64,000 bases of DNA from the NCBI GenBank assembly GCA_905221605.1, contig CAJNDS010002585.1:1-64000 (forward strand). Reading direction: 5' to 3'. Of the stretch, positions 53,841 through 63,985 are shown one piece after another. The notes below the pieces were generated by a model, which was given only the letters and a program-made list of their open reading frames with translations, was not told the origin of the DNA and ran no database searches. The stretch comes from Symbiodinium natans. Lineage: Eukaryota; Sar; Dinophyceae; Suessiales; Symbiodiniaceae. The translations under genes were made by a program, and so were the position numbers. The first letter of the stretch is position 1. Each line of letters starts with the position of its first letter.

Positions 53841-54196
53841 AGCCCCTCTGGTCGCGGGATCCTGCATCTTCCCTCAAAGCAAAAAGCAACAGCTGCTGTG
53901 CTGAGCCATGAGATGACCCAATTGAACATGCTGCAGACGACGTTGTCGAGTAGAAGGGTCCCCCTTCTTAGCACAGCAGCCCTAAACCCTGAAACCCTGA
54001 ACCGTCATCATAGACTTTGGTATTGTTGTCATTTCTGCTTCTTTTTCAGAGTGCAGAGCAAGAAACCCCTGAGCTGAGCTAACTCGGTTTCCTCGCCTTC
54101 GGTCTTTGTCCGTTGGTGGGAAGCAAAGTCTACTGGAGGATGTCCTTTACGGCTCTAAGGGTTTTGGCGTGGAGTAAAACGTAGACGGTGGTGTAG

Positions 54197-54643
54197 GGAG
54201 CTGCTATAGTCCGCCCACTTTCAGCGTTGAGGTTTCCTAGAGCCTCCGGGGCCCCTCCTCCTAGGCGGCCCTGGAGATCGAAACCTACGGCAAATGAAAC
54301 TCAGTTGCGACACTTCCTTCGGGAGCGTTGTGGTGACACGACAGCATGTGATATACCACCTGACGTATCTTGTAGTAAGCACACAGCTGCTAAACTCCGG
54401 ATCCTAAGCCTTGCCACCACTCCTGGTAGCCCCCCCCCTATATATTGCCTTTTTAGTGCCCCTTCTAGGAAGCCCCTCCCCCAAAAGATATGGGGCCTCG
54501 TTTCGGCAGTTCTCAACCGCGCGCTGCCAGGAAGCGAGCGCGGAGAGAACCTCAGAGCTGAAGTCTCCAAAAGGCCAAACTGGGCCTTTTACAAGTTCAG
54601 AACAGCAGAGGAGGTAAAGCGGGCATATCCACGTCTGGGGTAG
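54197..54643 (+). CDS. 148-codon open stretch after GTGTAG|G, likely exon
   Basis: Opens directly after an in-frame TAG that forms GTGGTGTAG|GG, an acceptor-like site, and ends at TAG. Composition: a proline/arginine-rich start, then TANETQLRHFLRERCGDTTA, and a convincing C-terminus (GSERGENLRAEVSKRPNWAF, then YKFRTAEEVKRAYPRLG). The opposite strand frame is less convincing. No domain recognised. It could be a terminal exon. Confidence 0.45.
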   Translation, partial: GAAIVRPLSALRFPRASGAPPPRRPWRSKPTANETQLRHFLRERCGDTTACDIPPDVSCSKHTAAKLRILSLATTPGSPPPIYCLFSAPSRKPLPQKIWGLVSAVLNRALPGSERGENLRAEVSKRPNWAFYKFRTAEEVKRAYPRLG

Positions 54644-54649
54644 CTTAGT

Positions 54650-55475
54650 TTAGAGTAATTAAGTAGAGTGACAATTACTATAGTACAGTTTGGTATACCA
54701 CAGTGCTACAGCATTATGGTGCAGGCTGGCCTAGTACAGACGATACCACACACTGCACTATCCTCGACTCTGCTCTGCTCTACCCTGCTCTACCCTGCTC
54801 TGCTCGACCGCTCGCGGGCTTGATCCCAAGCCGAAACCCATTTGGCTGCTCCCTAAACTTTACCCTAACACCAGACCTGCAGAAGCTCCCTGCCTTTCGA
54901 CACTGGAAACTTCGAATGGGGCTTTGGGTTTAAAAAACATCGACAGCGCCGAAAAAGAACTCTTCGAGTCCTGATCCACTTCAACTGTACAAACTCGGGG
55001 GGTTGCGCATGTTCCGGACAATCTCTTGGCTGACGGCTCACAGAAGCTCTGGCTTCAAGAGCTCCAACGAAGAGCATTGGATACATGAATCCCGATAAGT
55101 CCAAGACGTTGCCTAATGGTTCAATGTCTGCTTTGAAGCAGTTGTGCTACATTTTGAGAGACCCTAAACCCTAAACCCTAAACCCTAAACCCCCTAACCC
55201 CCGAGGAGCGTGCTGAACAACAGTTCATATTTCAATAAAGGCCTTCAAGATCCCAAGAGACACCAGGAGTCCCAGCCAAAAGTAACTCTTTTCAAAGCTG
55301 AAAAGCAAAGCTGAGCCCGAAAGTCGCTGGAAATTCGGGGCCTTTGCTACATGTAAGGTTGAACTTAAACCCTTTCGACCCTAAACCCTAAACCTGACCT
55401 AAACTCTAGACCCTCAACTCTAAACCCTAAACCCGTAACCCTAAACCCTAAAACCCAAGAGCTTCGCATCCTTGG
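54650..55475. other. weak frame and telomere-like patches
   Basis: TGCTCTACCC words lie at 54770-54805. A minus frame at 54865-55104 (SGFMYPMLFVGALEARASVS) is moderately protein-like. CCCTAAA patches lie at 55160-55201 and 55375-55455. Confidence 0.35.
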
Positions 55476-55694
55476 TTATTTGCCCAGCTGAGCCAGGCAG
55501 ACACTGAGGACCGGCGAAAATGTATACGGAGGATCCCCCCCAAAAAAAAGGCAAACACAAATAGCCACAGATTTCCTAGCCCTCCCCCCCCCCCTCTCTA
55601 TGGCAGTTTCGAGGAGGTTCACAGGTGTCTGGATGTCTATGCTTCTTTGGTCCACCGACCAAGAGCAGACTTGTCTGGAGCCTGAAACACTCAT
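55476..55694 (-). CDS. 72-codon exon-like frame
   Basis: From an ATG at 55694: MSVSGSRQVCSWSVDQRSID, then NLLETAIERGGGRARKSVAI. A poly-C run near 55583 encodes the Gly stretch and makes the later part doubtful. Confidence 0.28.
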   Translation of the reverse strand: MSVSGSRQVCSWSVDQRSIDIQTPVNLLETAIERGGGRARKSVAICVCLFFGGDPPYTFSPVLSVCLAQLGK

Positions 55695-55721
55695 CCGTTC
55701 GAGTAGGAGTAGAGTCAGTAG

Positions 55722-55817
55722 AGCATCCCCCTTATACTAACAGTCCTTAATGGGGATTCTAGTTCCCCTTATTCTCATCCCTATTAAGGACCGTTGGTAT
55801 AAGGGGGGACATCCCAA
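55722..55817. mobile_element. foldback element family A, copy 5
   Basis: GCATCCCCCTTATACTAACA and GTCCTTAATGGGGATTCTAG on the left; the inverted AAGGACCGTTGGTATAAGG and GGACATCCCAA on the right. Confidence 0.82.
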
Positions 55818-55977
55818 GAGAGCGCACAAATAACAAGTCCAGGACACCGGAGGATCTTCCCACTGTGCTTTGACGGCCTTTGGCACTGGGGAATTGCTGC
55901 AACAGTAAGGGCTGGGGAATGTGCACAAAGTTGTGATTTTCGACAGTTTTTGGAGTCGAGTTGTCGGAGCCGAACTG
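55818..55977 (-). CDS. exon-like segment between foldback elements A5 and C8
   Basis: The minus strand reads SSAPTTRLQKLSKITTLCTF, then NSPVPKAVKAQWEDPPVSW, and continues into element A5. It is bounded upstream by a family C copy. The frame is open over a longer region (to 56348), but the protein-like part is this interval. Confidence 0.32.
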
Positions 55978-56032
55978 AGGGATCCTACTAGTTGGTTATC
56001 AAATGGACCCCGTATTTTCGCAAACCCCCACT
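55978..56032. mobile_element. foldback element family C, copy 7 (partial)
   Basis: GGATCCTACTAGTTGG and CCGTATTTTCGCAAACCCC correspond to the right and left ends of family C in reverse orientation. Confidence 0.4.
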
Positions 56033-56064
56033 TCGGTGTAGCTTGAGGGTTAGAACTTCGGGGT

Positions 56065-56373
56065 GTGCAGTGTGGAGTGTTCAGTTGCAGGGGTGCGAGA
56101 CACAACAATGAAAGCCTGACAAGAGCAACCCAAACAAGGCTCAGCGATGCGTTACGAGCTGGAGCCAAACTGAGCGTGCAGGCCTCCATGAATGCGGGAG
56201 GCCGTCTTCCCGAAGATGCAGGGTCTTTCAAAAACCCAACAGCTCTGATATTCTGCGTTCTACAAGATTGCGCTACAGTGTACTGTAGTCTCAACTGTAG
56301 TCTGTGGCGTAGCAAAGCGACCCACACGCCAGAATCCGTGAGCTGCACCCAAAGCCCTATACGCCAAACCTAG
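56065..56373 (+). CDS. 102-codon exon-like frame
   Basis: Protein-like through its first two thirds (HNNESLTRATQTRLSDALRA, then KLSVQASMNAGGRLPEDAGS), then crosses a CTGTAGT-type low-complexity stretch. No ATG at the beginning. No family recognised. Confidence 0.35.
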   Translation: MQCGVFSCRGARHNNESLTRATQTRLSDALRAGAKLSVQASMNAGGRLPEDAGSFKNPTALIFCVLQDCATVYCSLNCSLWRSKATHTPESVSCTQSPIRQT

Positions 56374-56573
56374 CACCTTACCATTGCAAGCCCCGACGCA
56401 ACGACCTAGCCTAAGTAGCTTCAATGAGCTGCCTTCATACTAAGTACTGGTTCGAGAGGGGCTTTGATCACGTCAGACGCGGTTCAGATCCGCCCAGAAC
56501 AGCTCAAGGCCGACAGAACACAAGTGTGCATGACGGTGACCGGAGCAGGGGTCCCCAAGCCGGCGCTATAGGA

Positions 56574-57035
56574 TCACCAGAGTATCCCGGCAAATAAAGC
56601 AAAAAAATGGAGGTTGAGATGGTTGAGCTTAACCCATGAGTAGAAGTGATTTAATCTTGTTGAAGGCGATCGATTTTTTTTTAATTCCTGGGGGGCCTCC
56701 TGTAGGTCGCCTTCCATACTTCCCAGCACCTGGCGGAAGCAGATCAGGGGCTTGGTGCGGGTCGATTTAGAACCCCAAGAACCACGGGGGGGAATTTGAG
56801 AGAATTTGAGATGACAGATGATGTCATGAGGTTCTGCTGGGCGCAGCGAGCACCTCAAGCTCCAGGTGGTCCGCGGTTCAGGTTTCGGATTAGTGCGCCG
56901 CAAGCCCCGACAATTGCAAGCCTTACATAAACCGCAAGTACAGCCTTTATAGGGCAACAACCATGAGCCCAAAGCGATATTTTCACCCACCTGGCGCAAG
57001 ACAAAGAGCCTACCTACACCAAGTCCTCCGCTCAC
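56574..57035 (-). CDS. 153-codon open frame with a Cys cluster
   Basis: VGRLFVLRQVGENIALGSWL is followed by CTCGLCKACNCRGLRR, five cysteines in eleven residues, which could bind metal (inference). Later parts are basic and balanced (STRTKPLICFRQVLGSMEGD, then LQEAPQELKKNRSPSTRLNH). It ends at a TGA at 56574. Opposite-strand frames are weak. No known family matches the Cys spacing to my knowledge. Confidence 0.42.
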   Translation of the reverse strand: MSGGLGVGRLFVLRQVGENIALGSWLLPYKGCTCGLCKACNCRGLRRTNPKPEPRTTWSLRCSLRPAEPHDIICHLKFSQIPPRGSWGSKSTRTKPLICFRQVLGSMEGDLQEAPQELKKNRSPSTRLNHFYSWVKLNHLNLHFFALFAGILW

Positions 57036-57216
57036 AGGGTCTTTCCACTCTCATGCGATGCCTGGGCTTCCAAAGCCGTTAACTTGGCATTTCCGAGCTC
57101 GTCAGCAGCGTCTTCAATCCTTGAAGCGGCATGTGAGACTCATTGTAGGGCTTCCGGCTTTATCTAAAAGGCTACATGCGTGGGGGCTTGCAAATCGAAT
57201 GGCACCTTGGGTGCAT

Positions 57217-57693
57217 TCATTCGTACAGGGTTCCTGAGCAGGTGGAGAAGCTAAGGAAGAAGAGGCATCTAACGGTCAAGTCGCGACACGTGCCCGGACC
57301 TTCAAGAATAGAGCATGACAGCGTGCTTCTGGTCGTCTGGTCTCTTATGTAACGGAACGACCCCAGAACACACCGTCCCTTGGCTGGTAGGATCTGGGGA
57401 GTGAGAAGGGAACCTAGAATCCAGATATGAAGCATGTCCTGCATGTTGCGGGGAACTCGATGTCGGATGATGCAGCTGTTTTTAGGCTGTTTAGCTCCTT
57501 CAAAAGGGCTTGTTGCCTGAGCTCCATGTCTGCCAAGTGAAAAGAAAGCCAAACCGTTCGCCCATCGCCACGAAAACACAAAAAATAGACTGCAAACGAT
57601 GCAGAAAAGAACGAACACGCGTGCCACCTGCGTGCTGCTACTTCTAGTGGCGTCGTAGTCGCTAAATCGCCAACACCGGGGCTGGCTTTGCAC
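57217..57693 (-). CDS. 158-codon open frame with a hydrophobic segment
   Basis: A membrane-like stretch (VFVLFCIVCSLFFVFSW) is followed by a basic region (KQPKNSCIIRHRVPRNMQDM) and a Cys-containing tail. A second minus-strand frame (57414-57698) is also good, with a helical ADMELRQQALLKELNSLKTA, so a frameshift or splice between them is possible. No family recognised. Confidence 0.35.
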   Translation of the reverse strand: MQSQPRCWRFSDYDATRSSSTQVARVFVLFCIVCSLFFVFSWRWANGLAFFSLGRHGAQATSPFEGAKQPKNSCIIRHRVPRNMQDMLHIWILGSLLTPQILPAKGRCVLGSFRYIRDQTTRSTLSCSILEGPGTCRDLTVRCLFFLSFSTCSGTLYE

Positions 57694-58111
57694 TGCAAAG
57701 GAGATTGAGAGTTACAGCTGCTCTGAGGAGCTCCGACATGTGCTACTGCGCAGCAGTTCTGTGAACGACATCATCCCCTCTCCCCCCACCCCCCCGTCCC
57801 CCGCAATCCTCAACCCTTCTCGGGAAGACGTGGGGCGGAGGGCTCAGAAAGTGGTACAACGAAATGCTAACTGTAGGAAACAACAGCCATGGTGCTGCAC
57901 AGCGCGCGAGACCTATACCCAAGCAAAGCACCCAATATGCCAAGACCCAGAAGCTGAAGGGGGACGGGGTATAAGAACGTGGCTGAGCCATTGCCCTGAT
58001 CTAAAGCAACGGCGAAAACATCCACCCAACTCCCCAGTCTGCAACCTCAACAGGACATGTGGCTATCCAAGCACCCTTTCAATCTTAGAGCCCTTGGCCC
58101 TAGACTTGTAA
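57659..58111 (+). CDS. 150-codon open stretch, best unassigned coding candidate
   Basis: Opens after a TAG at 57656 and ends at TAA. Even composition throughout: WLCTAKEIESYSCSEELRHV, a Pro-rich spacer, REDVGRRAQKVVQRNANCRK, then RETYTQAKHPICQDPEAEGG and a Cys-containing end. No early ATG, which fits an exon beginning. Its 5' edge overlaps the start of the divergent candidate at 57217-57693. No family recognised. Confidence 0.48.
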   Translation, partial: SLNRQHRGWLCTAKEIESYSCSEELRHVLLRSSSVNDIIPSPPTPPSPAILNPSREDVGRRAQKVVQRNANCRKQQPWCCTARETYTQAKHPICQDPEAEGGRGIRTWLSHCPDLKQRRKHPPNSPVCNLNRTCGYPSTLSILEPLALDL

Positions 58112-58251
58112 GGGCACGAGGCGGCTTCCTCGCGACATGGAGATGGTAAAGCAGCGCGTCGATGCCTGGTTCCAGATACAGGAAAACTTTGAGTCACAAG
58201 GTGCCAGAAACCCGGACAACCCCAAGCAGGGCCCTGGGTCCTGAAAACCTC

Positions 58252-58707
58252 TTAAGGAGAACTTCGGTCCGCGGGGGGACGAGGCAAAGCACCAGGCATG
58301 GTGCTAGTTACTAGCAGATCCCAACATCCACGACTCTGGTCTGGACAACTAGAACGAGAATTTATACTCCTTCCTTTTCGAAGCCGAGAAGGGACTCGGA
58401 GGAGGGAACCGAGGAGAATTCCGGGGGGCCTGTCTTCTTCGCGAGCTCGCGCTCCGGCTCGCAGTCCACTGCCTCGGCTCCGAGCTCGACGCAAGGCGAC
58501 GCCCGTGACGGCGGATTCGCAACAAGCAAGGCAGCGGTGCGCTGAGATCATCTGAGATCTGCAGCTCTTCAGAGTCTTTTTTTTGAACTTTAAAGCTGTC
58601 GCTCGTCCTCCTGTCTGGCAAACAACAAAACGATGGGTTTCGCCGCCTGCGCTTCTCAAGTTTCGAGAATGACTCTCCAACTCTACCGTTAAAAAACGCA
58701 GATCCAA
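58252..58707 (-). CDS. 151-codon open frame, basic
   Basis: A polar start (LTVELESHSRNLRSAGGETH), a lysine run KFKKKTLKSC, then an Arg/Ala-rich part. Another minus-strand frame (58349-58621) gives SDSFKVQKKDSEELQISDDL, which is at least as protein-like across the A8 run near 58575. A frameshift there is possible. No family recognised. Confidence 0.33.
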   Translation of the reverse strand: MDLRFLTVELESHSRNLRSAGGETHRFVVCQTGGRATALKFKKKTLKSCRSQMISAHRCLACCESAVTGVALRRARSRGSGLRAGARAREEDRPPGILLGSLLRVPSRLRKGRSINSRSSCPDQSRGCWDLLVTSTMPGALPRPPADRSSP

Positions 58708-59567
58708 CGCCTAGCGCGCCATTGATGATACCCTATAAACCCTAGAAAGCGTAAAGCCGTATCAGCTCAGGGGCCGCAGTGTCCAGGTCCACCATATAAG
58801 CACTTCCCTTCTTCACCTCGGGGGGGCACACGACAGCATTGAGCCCCCAAGGGCCTTACTAAGAGGCCCCCGAAGGTTCTTCAAAAGGGGAGCGCTGTTT
58901 GCAAACATTTAGAGTTGTATTGGTAATGGAATTTGAAAACCCTATAACCCCTGAACCCTAAACCCTAAAACCCTAAAACCCTGAAACCCTGAAACCCTAA
59001 ACCGTAACCCTAAACCCTAAACCCTAAACCCTCAACAGCCCTCTCCAAAAGCCCTCCTCCCCGGGTTGGTGCCTTGCCCAGGGCGCTCCGGAGCTCCTCA
59101 GGGGCTCAGGGAGTTCCGTTCTGGTCGCCCTTTTTTCCCCAAACAGTCTACTGTTGGGGGTTCTAAATTCATTTTGTCTCCCTTTGTCTCCCTTCATGTG
59201 GTTGGCTTTGCCGGGTTGCTGTGCCCCTTTGTCTCCCTTCGTCTCCTTTTGTCTCGTCGTCTCCACTACTGTTGCTTTGACGTGCCTTTGACTGTTTGGG
59301 GTCTTCGGTGGTGTAATTGTTATGGCCTTCTCCGGTCCCCAAAATCCCGCAATCGTGTCTCGTATTCACGAAATTCGGGTTTAGGACTTATAGGGTAGGG
59401 GGAACCCATGAAAAGATGACATATTTCCAGATGCATACGTATTCCTAAGTCGGGCTGGCTGTACCCTGCGCATGTTCTTTGCACATACCAGGTTTTGTTG
59501 GTTCTGACTCAACTTCGAACTGCCCGCCTGCGAATGCGCATGAACTTTGAATGGTGGACAGACTGAT
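58708..59567. other. telomere-like patch and GTCTCCCTTT minisatellite
   Basis: CCCTAAA/CCCTGAA units lie at 58940-59032. TTTGTCTCCCTTCG-type 12-bp words repeat at 59165-59262 and also occur at 42735-42800. The minus-strand KGDKGRQ frames come from these words. Confidence 0.6.
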
Positions 59568-59671
59568 CTTGGGATGCTCCCCCATTATCCTACCAGTCCT
59601 GAAGAGGGATTATAATAAGGAGTACTATAATCCCACTTCAGGACTGTTAGTAGAAGGAGGAACATCCCAAG
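59568..59671. mobile_element. foldback element family A, copy 6
   Basis: The termini CTTGGGATG and CATCCCAAG are perfect inverted repeats. Inside, GGGATTATAATAAGGAGTAC and TATAATCCC continue the pairing. 104 bp. The next 90 bp on the plus strand (to 59762) read LPKILYYCRLIFYATKREQL, a short exon-like piece. Confidence 0.85.
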
Positions 59672-59762
59672 TCTGAGGCCTTCTCTCCCCAAGATCTTGT
59701 ATTACTGTCGGTTGATTTTCTATGCCACCAAACGTGAACAACTGGAATCATTCAGGTTCCGA

Positions 59763-60084
59763 TGAGCTTCTACCATAGGCCACCGCAGATAATGTTTCCG
59801 AGTAGGAAAAATCGACACGAACGACATGTCGCGGATGTCGCGATGGTATAACATTTCTTTCACGTTCCCCTGCCACCCAAAACCTCCCCAACCCAATTCC
59901 CCTCAAGGAACCTCCAAGTACTTCCAAGCTGCACCAGCTATCGGAGCATGTCTCTTGTGCTAACGTACACTAACATAGCATGCATGGAGCTCTCCCGCTC
60001 ACACCTCCACGCCAGGTGCACCTCCCATGCCGTTCAGTTCCCCAGCCAGGTTTGCCAGCGTGAGGTCGCCGTCCTCCGGAACAT
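59763..60084. other. no supported gene
   Basis: Only a 60-codon plus frame (59948-60130) that runs into a foldback element. Confidence 0.35.
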
Positions 60085-60180
60085 GGGGCTGTACAAGAAT
60101 AGGGGACCCTTAAAATTGACCCCAAAATAACCCTTACAATAAGGACCCCAATAAAGGAACCCCTAATTCGGAAACTCCCA
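60085..60180. mobile_element. foldback element family C, copy 8
   Basis: Left TGTACAAGAATAGGGGACCC, right end (reverse complement) GGAGTTTCCGAATTAGGGGT, and an interior with CCCTTACAATAAGG. A minus-strand frame (60351-60163, ALRTELLLVPTVSASCDDSS) runs into its right end. Confidence 0.6.
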
Positions 60181-60584
60181 TATCAGGAAAGTAGTCTGAG
60201 GAAGGAGGGTCAACCGCACGAGTAGCATACATAGAGCCATTCCATTAGCAGCAAGAGCCCTACCAGAGCTGTCGTCGCAAGACGCTGAGACCGTCGGTAC
60301 GAGCAGCAGCTCAGTTCTAAGAGCAACCGGACATGGTATACATGGGACCACTCAATAATCTTACGTTTTCGAGACCTATGGCTCAGAGGAACTTCGGAGA
60401 TTAAATATTGACTCTCGCCTCGGGGGTTTAAGAACTATAGGGTAGGAGATTCTTTGAGCACTTGCCAGGACAAGTGTCTGCTTAGTGGCTTAACCAAACC
60501 CAAGCCCTAATTAAAGCAAAAACACATAATTCCCATGTTCCTTTCAATCTAAGCAACAAGAAACACTGAAAAGAAACCCTGCAG

Positions 60585-60675
60585 CCCTGAGTGCTACTCA
60601 AAGGGGACGTCCTGGCCCAGGGCGGCTTGGCAGCTTTCGAAGCTCTCCACTGCGGCCTGCAAACGGTGAGTTCAA
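60585..60675 (-). repeat. second copy of the 16960-17065 segment, exon-like
   Basis: On the minus strand both copies read LQAAVESFESC.AALGQ after a TTTGCAG or CTCTGCAG acceptor-like site. The copy here meets a TAG a few codons later, while the 17-kb copy stays open. It may be an exon of a duplicated gene or a dispersed repeat. Confidence 0.45.
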
Positions 60676-60699
60676 TGAAAGCTTTGGGCATCAAAACCC

Positions 60700-61830
60700 A
60701 CAACCTCCCCCCCCGACATAGTCGTAAATGGTAGCACTCTAAGCCCTTATTCTACTCACTACTCTGACTCCCAGTAATTCAGAACACAACAGTGATACTC
60801 TGAGCCTTTACTCTACTCGCCTGGCGGCAAACGCCCACGGCCAGCATCGCGGAAGCCCACTCAGCCTTGGACACGGACGTCTCGGCACCGATGCCTCGCG
60901 TGGGGGGCGGTAACGTTGATTCATTTTAGGGTTTTTAATGGGGTTTACGGTTTAGGGTTTTTTGCTACCCGCCCAGCTGACTCAGAGGGACGCACTGCAG
61001 GGAACAATGCCCGCAGGGTTTAAGGTTTAGGGTTTAGGGTTGCGGCGTTCTGCATAAGAGCTTCATCTGAAATCTAGATGTCAACGTCCCGTGTAGGACC
61101 TAGACGTACCCAAATATTACTCTCCAACCCCAATCCAAATATTGTCCCTCACCCTCTCCACACCTCAGCCCCTGGAACCCGACTGAGAACCCTTTTTAAA
61201 CCCTAAACCCTAAACCCTAAACCCTAAACCCTAAACCCTAAACCCTAAACCCTAAACCCAACTGAGAACTTGTGTCGTCAAATCCCCTGCAGCCCTGCGG
61301 CCTTCCTGGGCTTCGGGGTCGTTGGAAACCTTCTTGTCAGGAGCTTGGAGAGCTTTGGTGAAGAGGGCTGGCGGGTGTAGGGTTCCCTGTGTCGTTCTTG
61401 CATAGGGTAAGTCTGATAGGCGTCAGGAAGTTGGTTTTGGGGTTTAAAACTTTAAAAAGGACGAGGAGGCAGCTGTGAGTTCAAGGGGAAGTCTGCAGTA
61501 GGCGCTTCCGATTTGTAGACGCCATTGTATGGGGCATGTCAATTTCTGTTTCCAGGCACTCAAGTCTGAATGTAAACAACCCTGCATAGCCCTTTACCGT
61601 CCCAGGCAGCCCTACTCCCTGCCAAATCTCTTTTCAAGCCTTAAACCTCGACACTCTTACCCTGAGCCCTGAATCACCCCCAGAGCCATGCCCGCCACCC
61701 ACTTCGGAGTGCAAGTCTGCGCCGGCCCTGCTTAAACTCAAGAATACACCAGTACCCCAGCGAGCCCTACATGTATGCTACGTACTCAGCTCTGTTTGGA
61801 AATTTGTATAGCACAGAGTACCCAGTTTAG
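60700..61830. other. telomere-like patches, no supported gene
   Basis: TTTAGGG patches lie at 60940-60962 and 61017-61041, and a block of about nine CCCTAAA units at 61195-61258. Open frames are short. Confidence 0.5.
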
Positions 61831-62052
61831 GATCCGGCTGTGCCCGATGGCGGATGGACGATCGTGTTGCCACAACCGTGGGCTCTGCCTCGCATACGCA
61901 CGCGCGCGCGCGCCCCAGATATGGAAGCCAGGTGTGAGGCCGGTTGTAATGGCTGGATTATGCAAGGGTGCACGAGGGTCTCTTGTAGTCAGGACGACAT
62001 GCTCAGAACTGTGTGGGCTGCGACAGGCTTGGGCCCTGATTCTCATGTTTAA
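61831..62052 (+). CDS. 73-codon exon-like segment after GTTTAG|G
   Basis: Opens after an in-frame TAG forming GTTTAG|GA and reads DPAVPDGGWTIVLPQPWALP, then EARCEAGCNGWIMQGCTRVS with four closely spaced cysteines, ending at TAA. A CGCGCGCG run at 61899-61912 lies inside. Two other frames (plus 61775-62074, minus 61786-62046) overlap. No family recognised. Confidence 0.38.
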   Translation, partial: DPAVPDGGWTIVLPQPWALPRIRTRARAPDMEARCEAGCNGWIMQGCTRVSCSQDDMLRTVWAATGLGPDSHV

Positions 62053-62054
62053 AT

Positions 62055-62639
62055 TTGAGGATACTTGTTGTTAGAGGCTTGGTTGCAGTGTTTTTTGGGG
62101 CGCGCGCTTTTATGCACCTGCTTTTTGGGGTGCAATCTCGGAAAAGAGGAAACATCGGTATCTACAGTGCTTCGTGCACTGCACGCTTCAGGTTTAGAGT
62201 TTCAAGGCAGAGGACTTTGCGGCTTGCACTTGCTGAGGCGGGGTTTAAGGGTACGCGATTTTTAGGCTTGCAGTGGAGCCTGTGGGGTTTGGAGTTTCAG
62301 GGAAAACGGGCTTGCACTTCAAGCTTAGGGTTTTAGACTTTCTTTTGTTGGAGGTTTTGGGTTTGGTCTAGGGTTTTCGGTGAAGGGTTGAAGCTTAGAG
62401 TGTGAGCTCGCACTTGCGCTGCAGGCTGGGTGTAGACCTTCGCTTAAGGTTGGTTTGGGCGTGGCAGTGCTGCTACGGTTTCGGGGTTCGGTTGATTTTG
62501 TGCTTGCGCTGACTGCTCTTGTTGGTTTGTGCGCGCCCAGGGGCAGAAAATAACTACCCCCCCCCAGCCCCCCAGCAGGCAAAACAAAGGAAAAACGCAA
62601 GAAAAACGCGAAAAGGGCCAGAAAACACTGTGATCAGTG
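62055..62639. other. no firm gene
   Basis: A minus-strand frame (62325-62600) is Ser/Thr/Pro-rich (TRAVSASTKSTEPRNRSSTA). The plus frame is Phe/Leu/Gly-rich and unconvincing. Confidence 0.3.
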
Positions 62640-62659
62640 AGGGGAGTGTCGATACTCCG

Positions 62660-63122
<463 letters not shown>

Positions 63123-63385
63123 GGACTTGCGAATGGACGGCGGCTTCCCTCTAAGCCCCAAGCTGTTCTCCGAGGGATTGTCGTCACCACCGCCGTCGTC
63201 GTCATCCGCGACTTCGATTCCTTGGCGGGAATCCCCAAACCCTAAACCCTAAACCCCAAACCCTAAACCCTGAATTTAGAATAGGGTTTTGGGGTTGGTA
63301 CAGTAGCAGTGTTTGGTCCAACATGCAAAGTGCGGAACTGACACTTTAGGCAGAGCTTGCAGCTCACGGCTCACGCTAGGGCATA
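63123..63385. other. telomere-like patch
   Basis: CCCTAAA units at 63236-63270. No supported gene. Confidence 0.5.
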
Positions 63386-63673
63386 CTATACTTGCAATGT
63401 TATCCCGGCCCCCGGCAAAGCTGGTATGTGGCGGAAAACATGTAGACGCAGTAAACTCAGTGTACCATGGTTTCTACCGTTTTCCTTCCTTGAATGCATT
63501 CTACGTGCAAGGCCTACCAAGGTATGCGCTAACAAGAGCCTAGGAAAGTTTTTTGCAGGTTGTCGGTTGTAAGGTATTGAGTCCTCGTTTGGGTCAAATG
63601 TGGTCCTGCTCTTTCCAGGGGTCCGCAAATGTTTGACCAGGTACACCATTGCAACATAAACTACGACATACAT
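63386..63673 (-). CDS. 95-codon exon-like frame
   Basis: Protein-like in its middle (RTPGKSRTTFDPNEDSIPYN, then LLAHTLVGLARRMHSRKENG). A plus-strand frame of 76 codons overlaps. No family recognised. Confidence 0.3.
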   Translation of the reverse strand: MYVVVYVAMVYLVKHLRTPGKSRTTFDPNEDSIPYNRQPAKNFPRLLLAHTLVGLARRMHSRKENGRNHGTLSLLRLHVFRHIPALPGAGITLQV

Positions 63674-63733
63674 TGCACTTTATCGTACCAGGTATACCTT
63701 CTGCCACAGTACACGAAAGGAAGCAGCAAGCCT

Positions 63734-63985
63734 TCAAGCAAACCACTTAACCTCTACCTCTTGAATCTGACGTGTACTATACAATAGCCTAAAGTATACA
63801 TGGTAAACTGTATACTGCACGCCCCAAGTTTGTTTGGCAACCGTCTCGCCCATCCTCAACACGAAACAGGATGCATCCCCACCCAAGTCTCCGAACGAAG
63901 ATCTACCTCTCCTCAACTCCAAACACGCTTCCCCCCGAACTGGGGCCGCAACCCAAATACTGCTCGAGACCGAAACCTTCGCCAA
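63734..63985 (-). CDS. 83-codon exon-like frame near the window edge
   Basis: GEACLELRRGRSSFGDLGGD, then ASCFVLRMGETVAKQTWG, is protein-like. The C-terminal part crosses TATACA-rich DNA. A plus-strand frame runs off the right edge (63800-64000). Weak candidate. Confidence 0.3.
   Translation of the reverse strand: MAKVSVSSSIWVAAPVRGEACLELRRGRSSFGDLGGDASCFVLRMGETVAKQTWGVQYTVYHVYFRLLYSTRQIQEVEVKWFA

Noticed and set aside
56440-56515. tRNA-like T-loop (GGTTCGAGAGG, GGTTCAGATCC)
   Set aside because: The surrounding sequence does not form acceptor, D and anticodon arms, and T-loop consensus positions are wrong.
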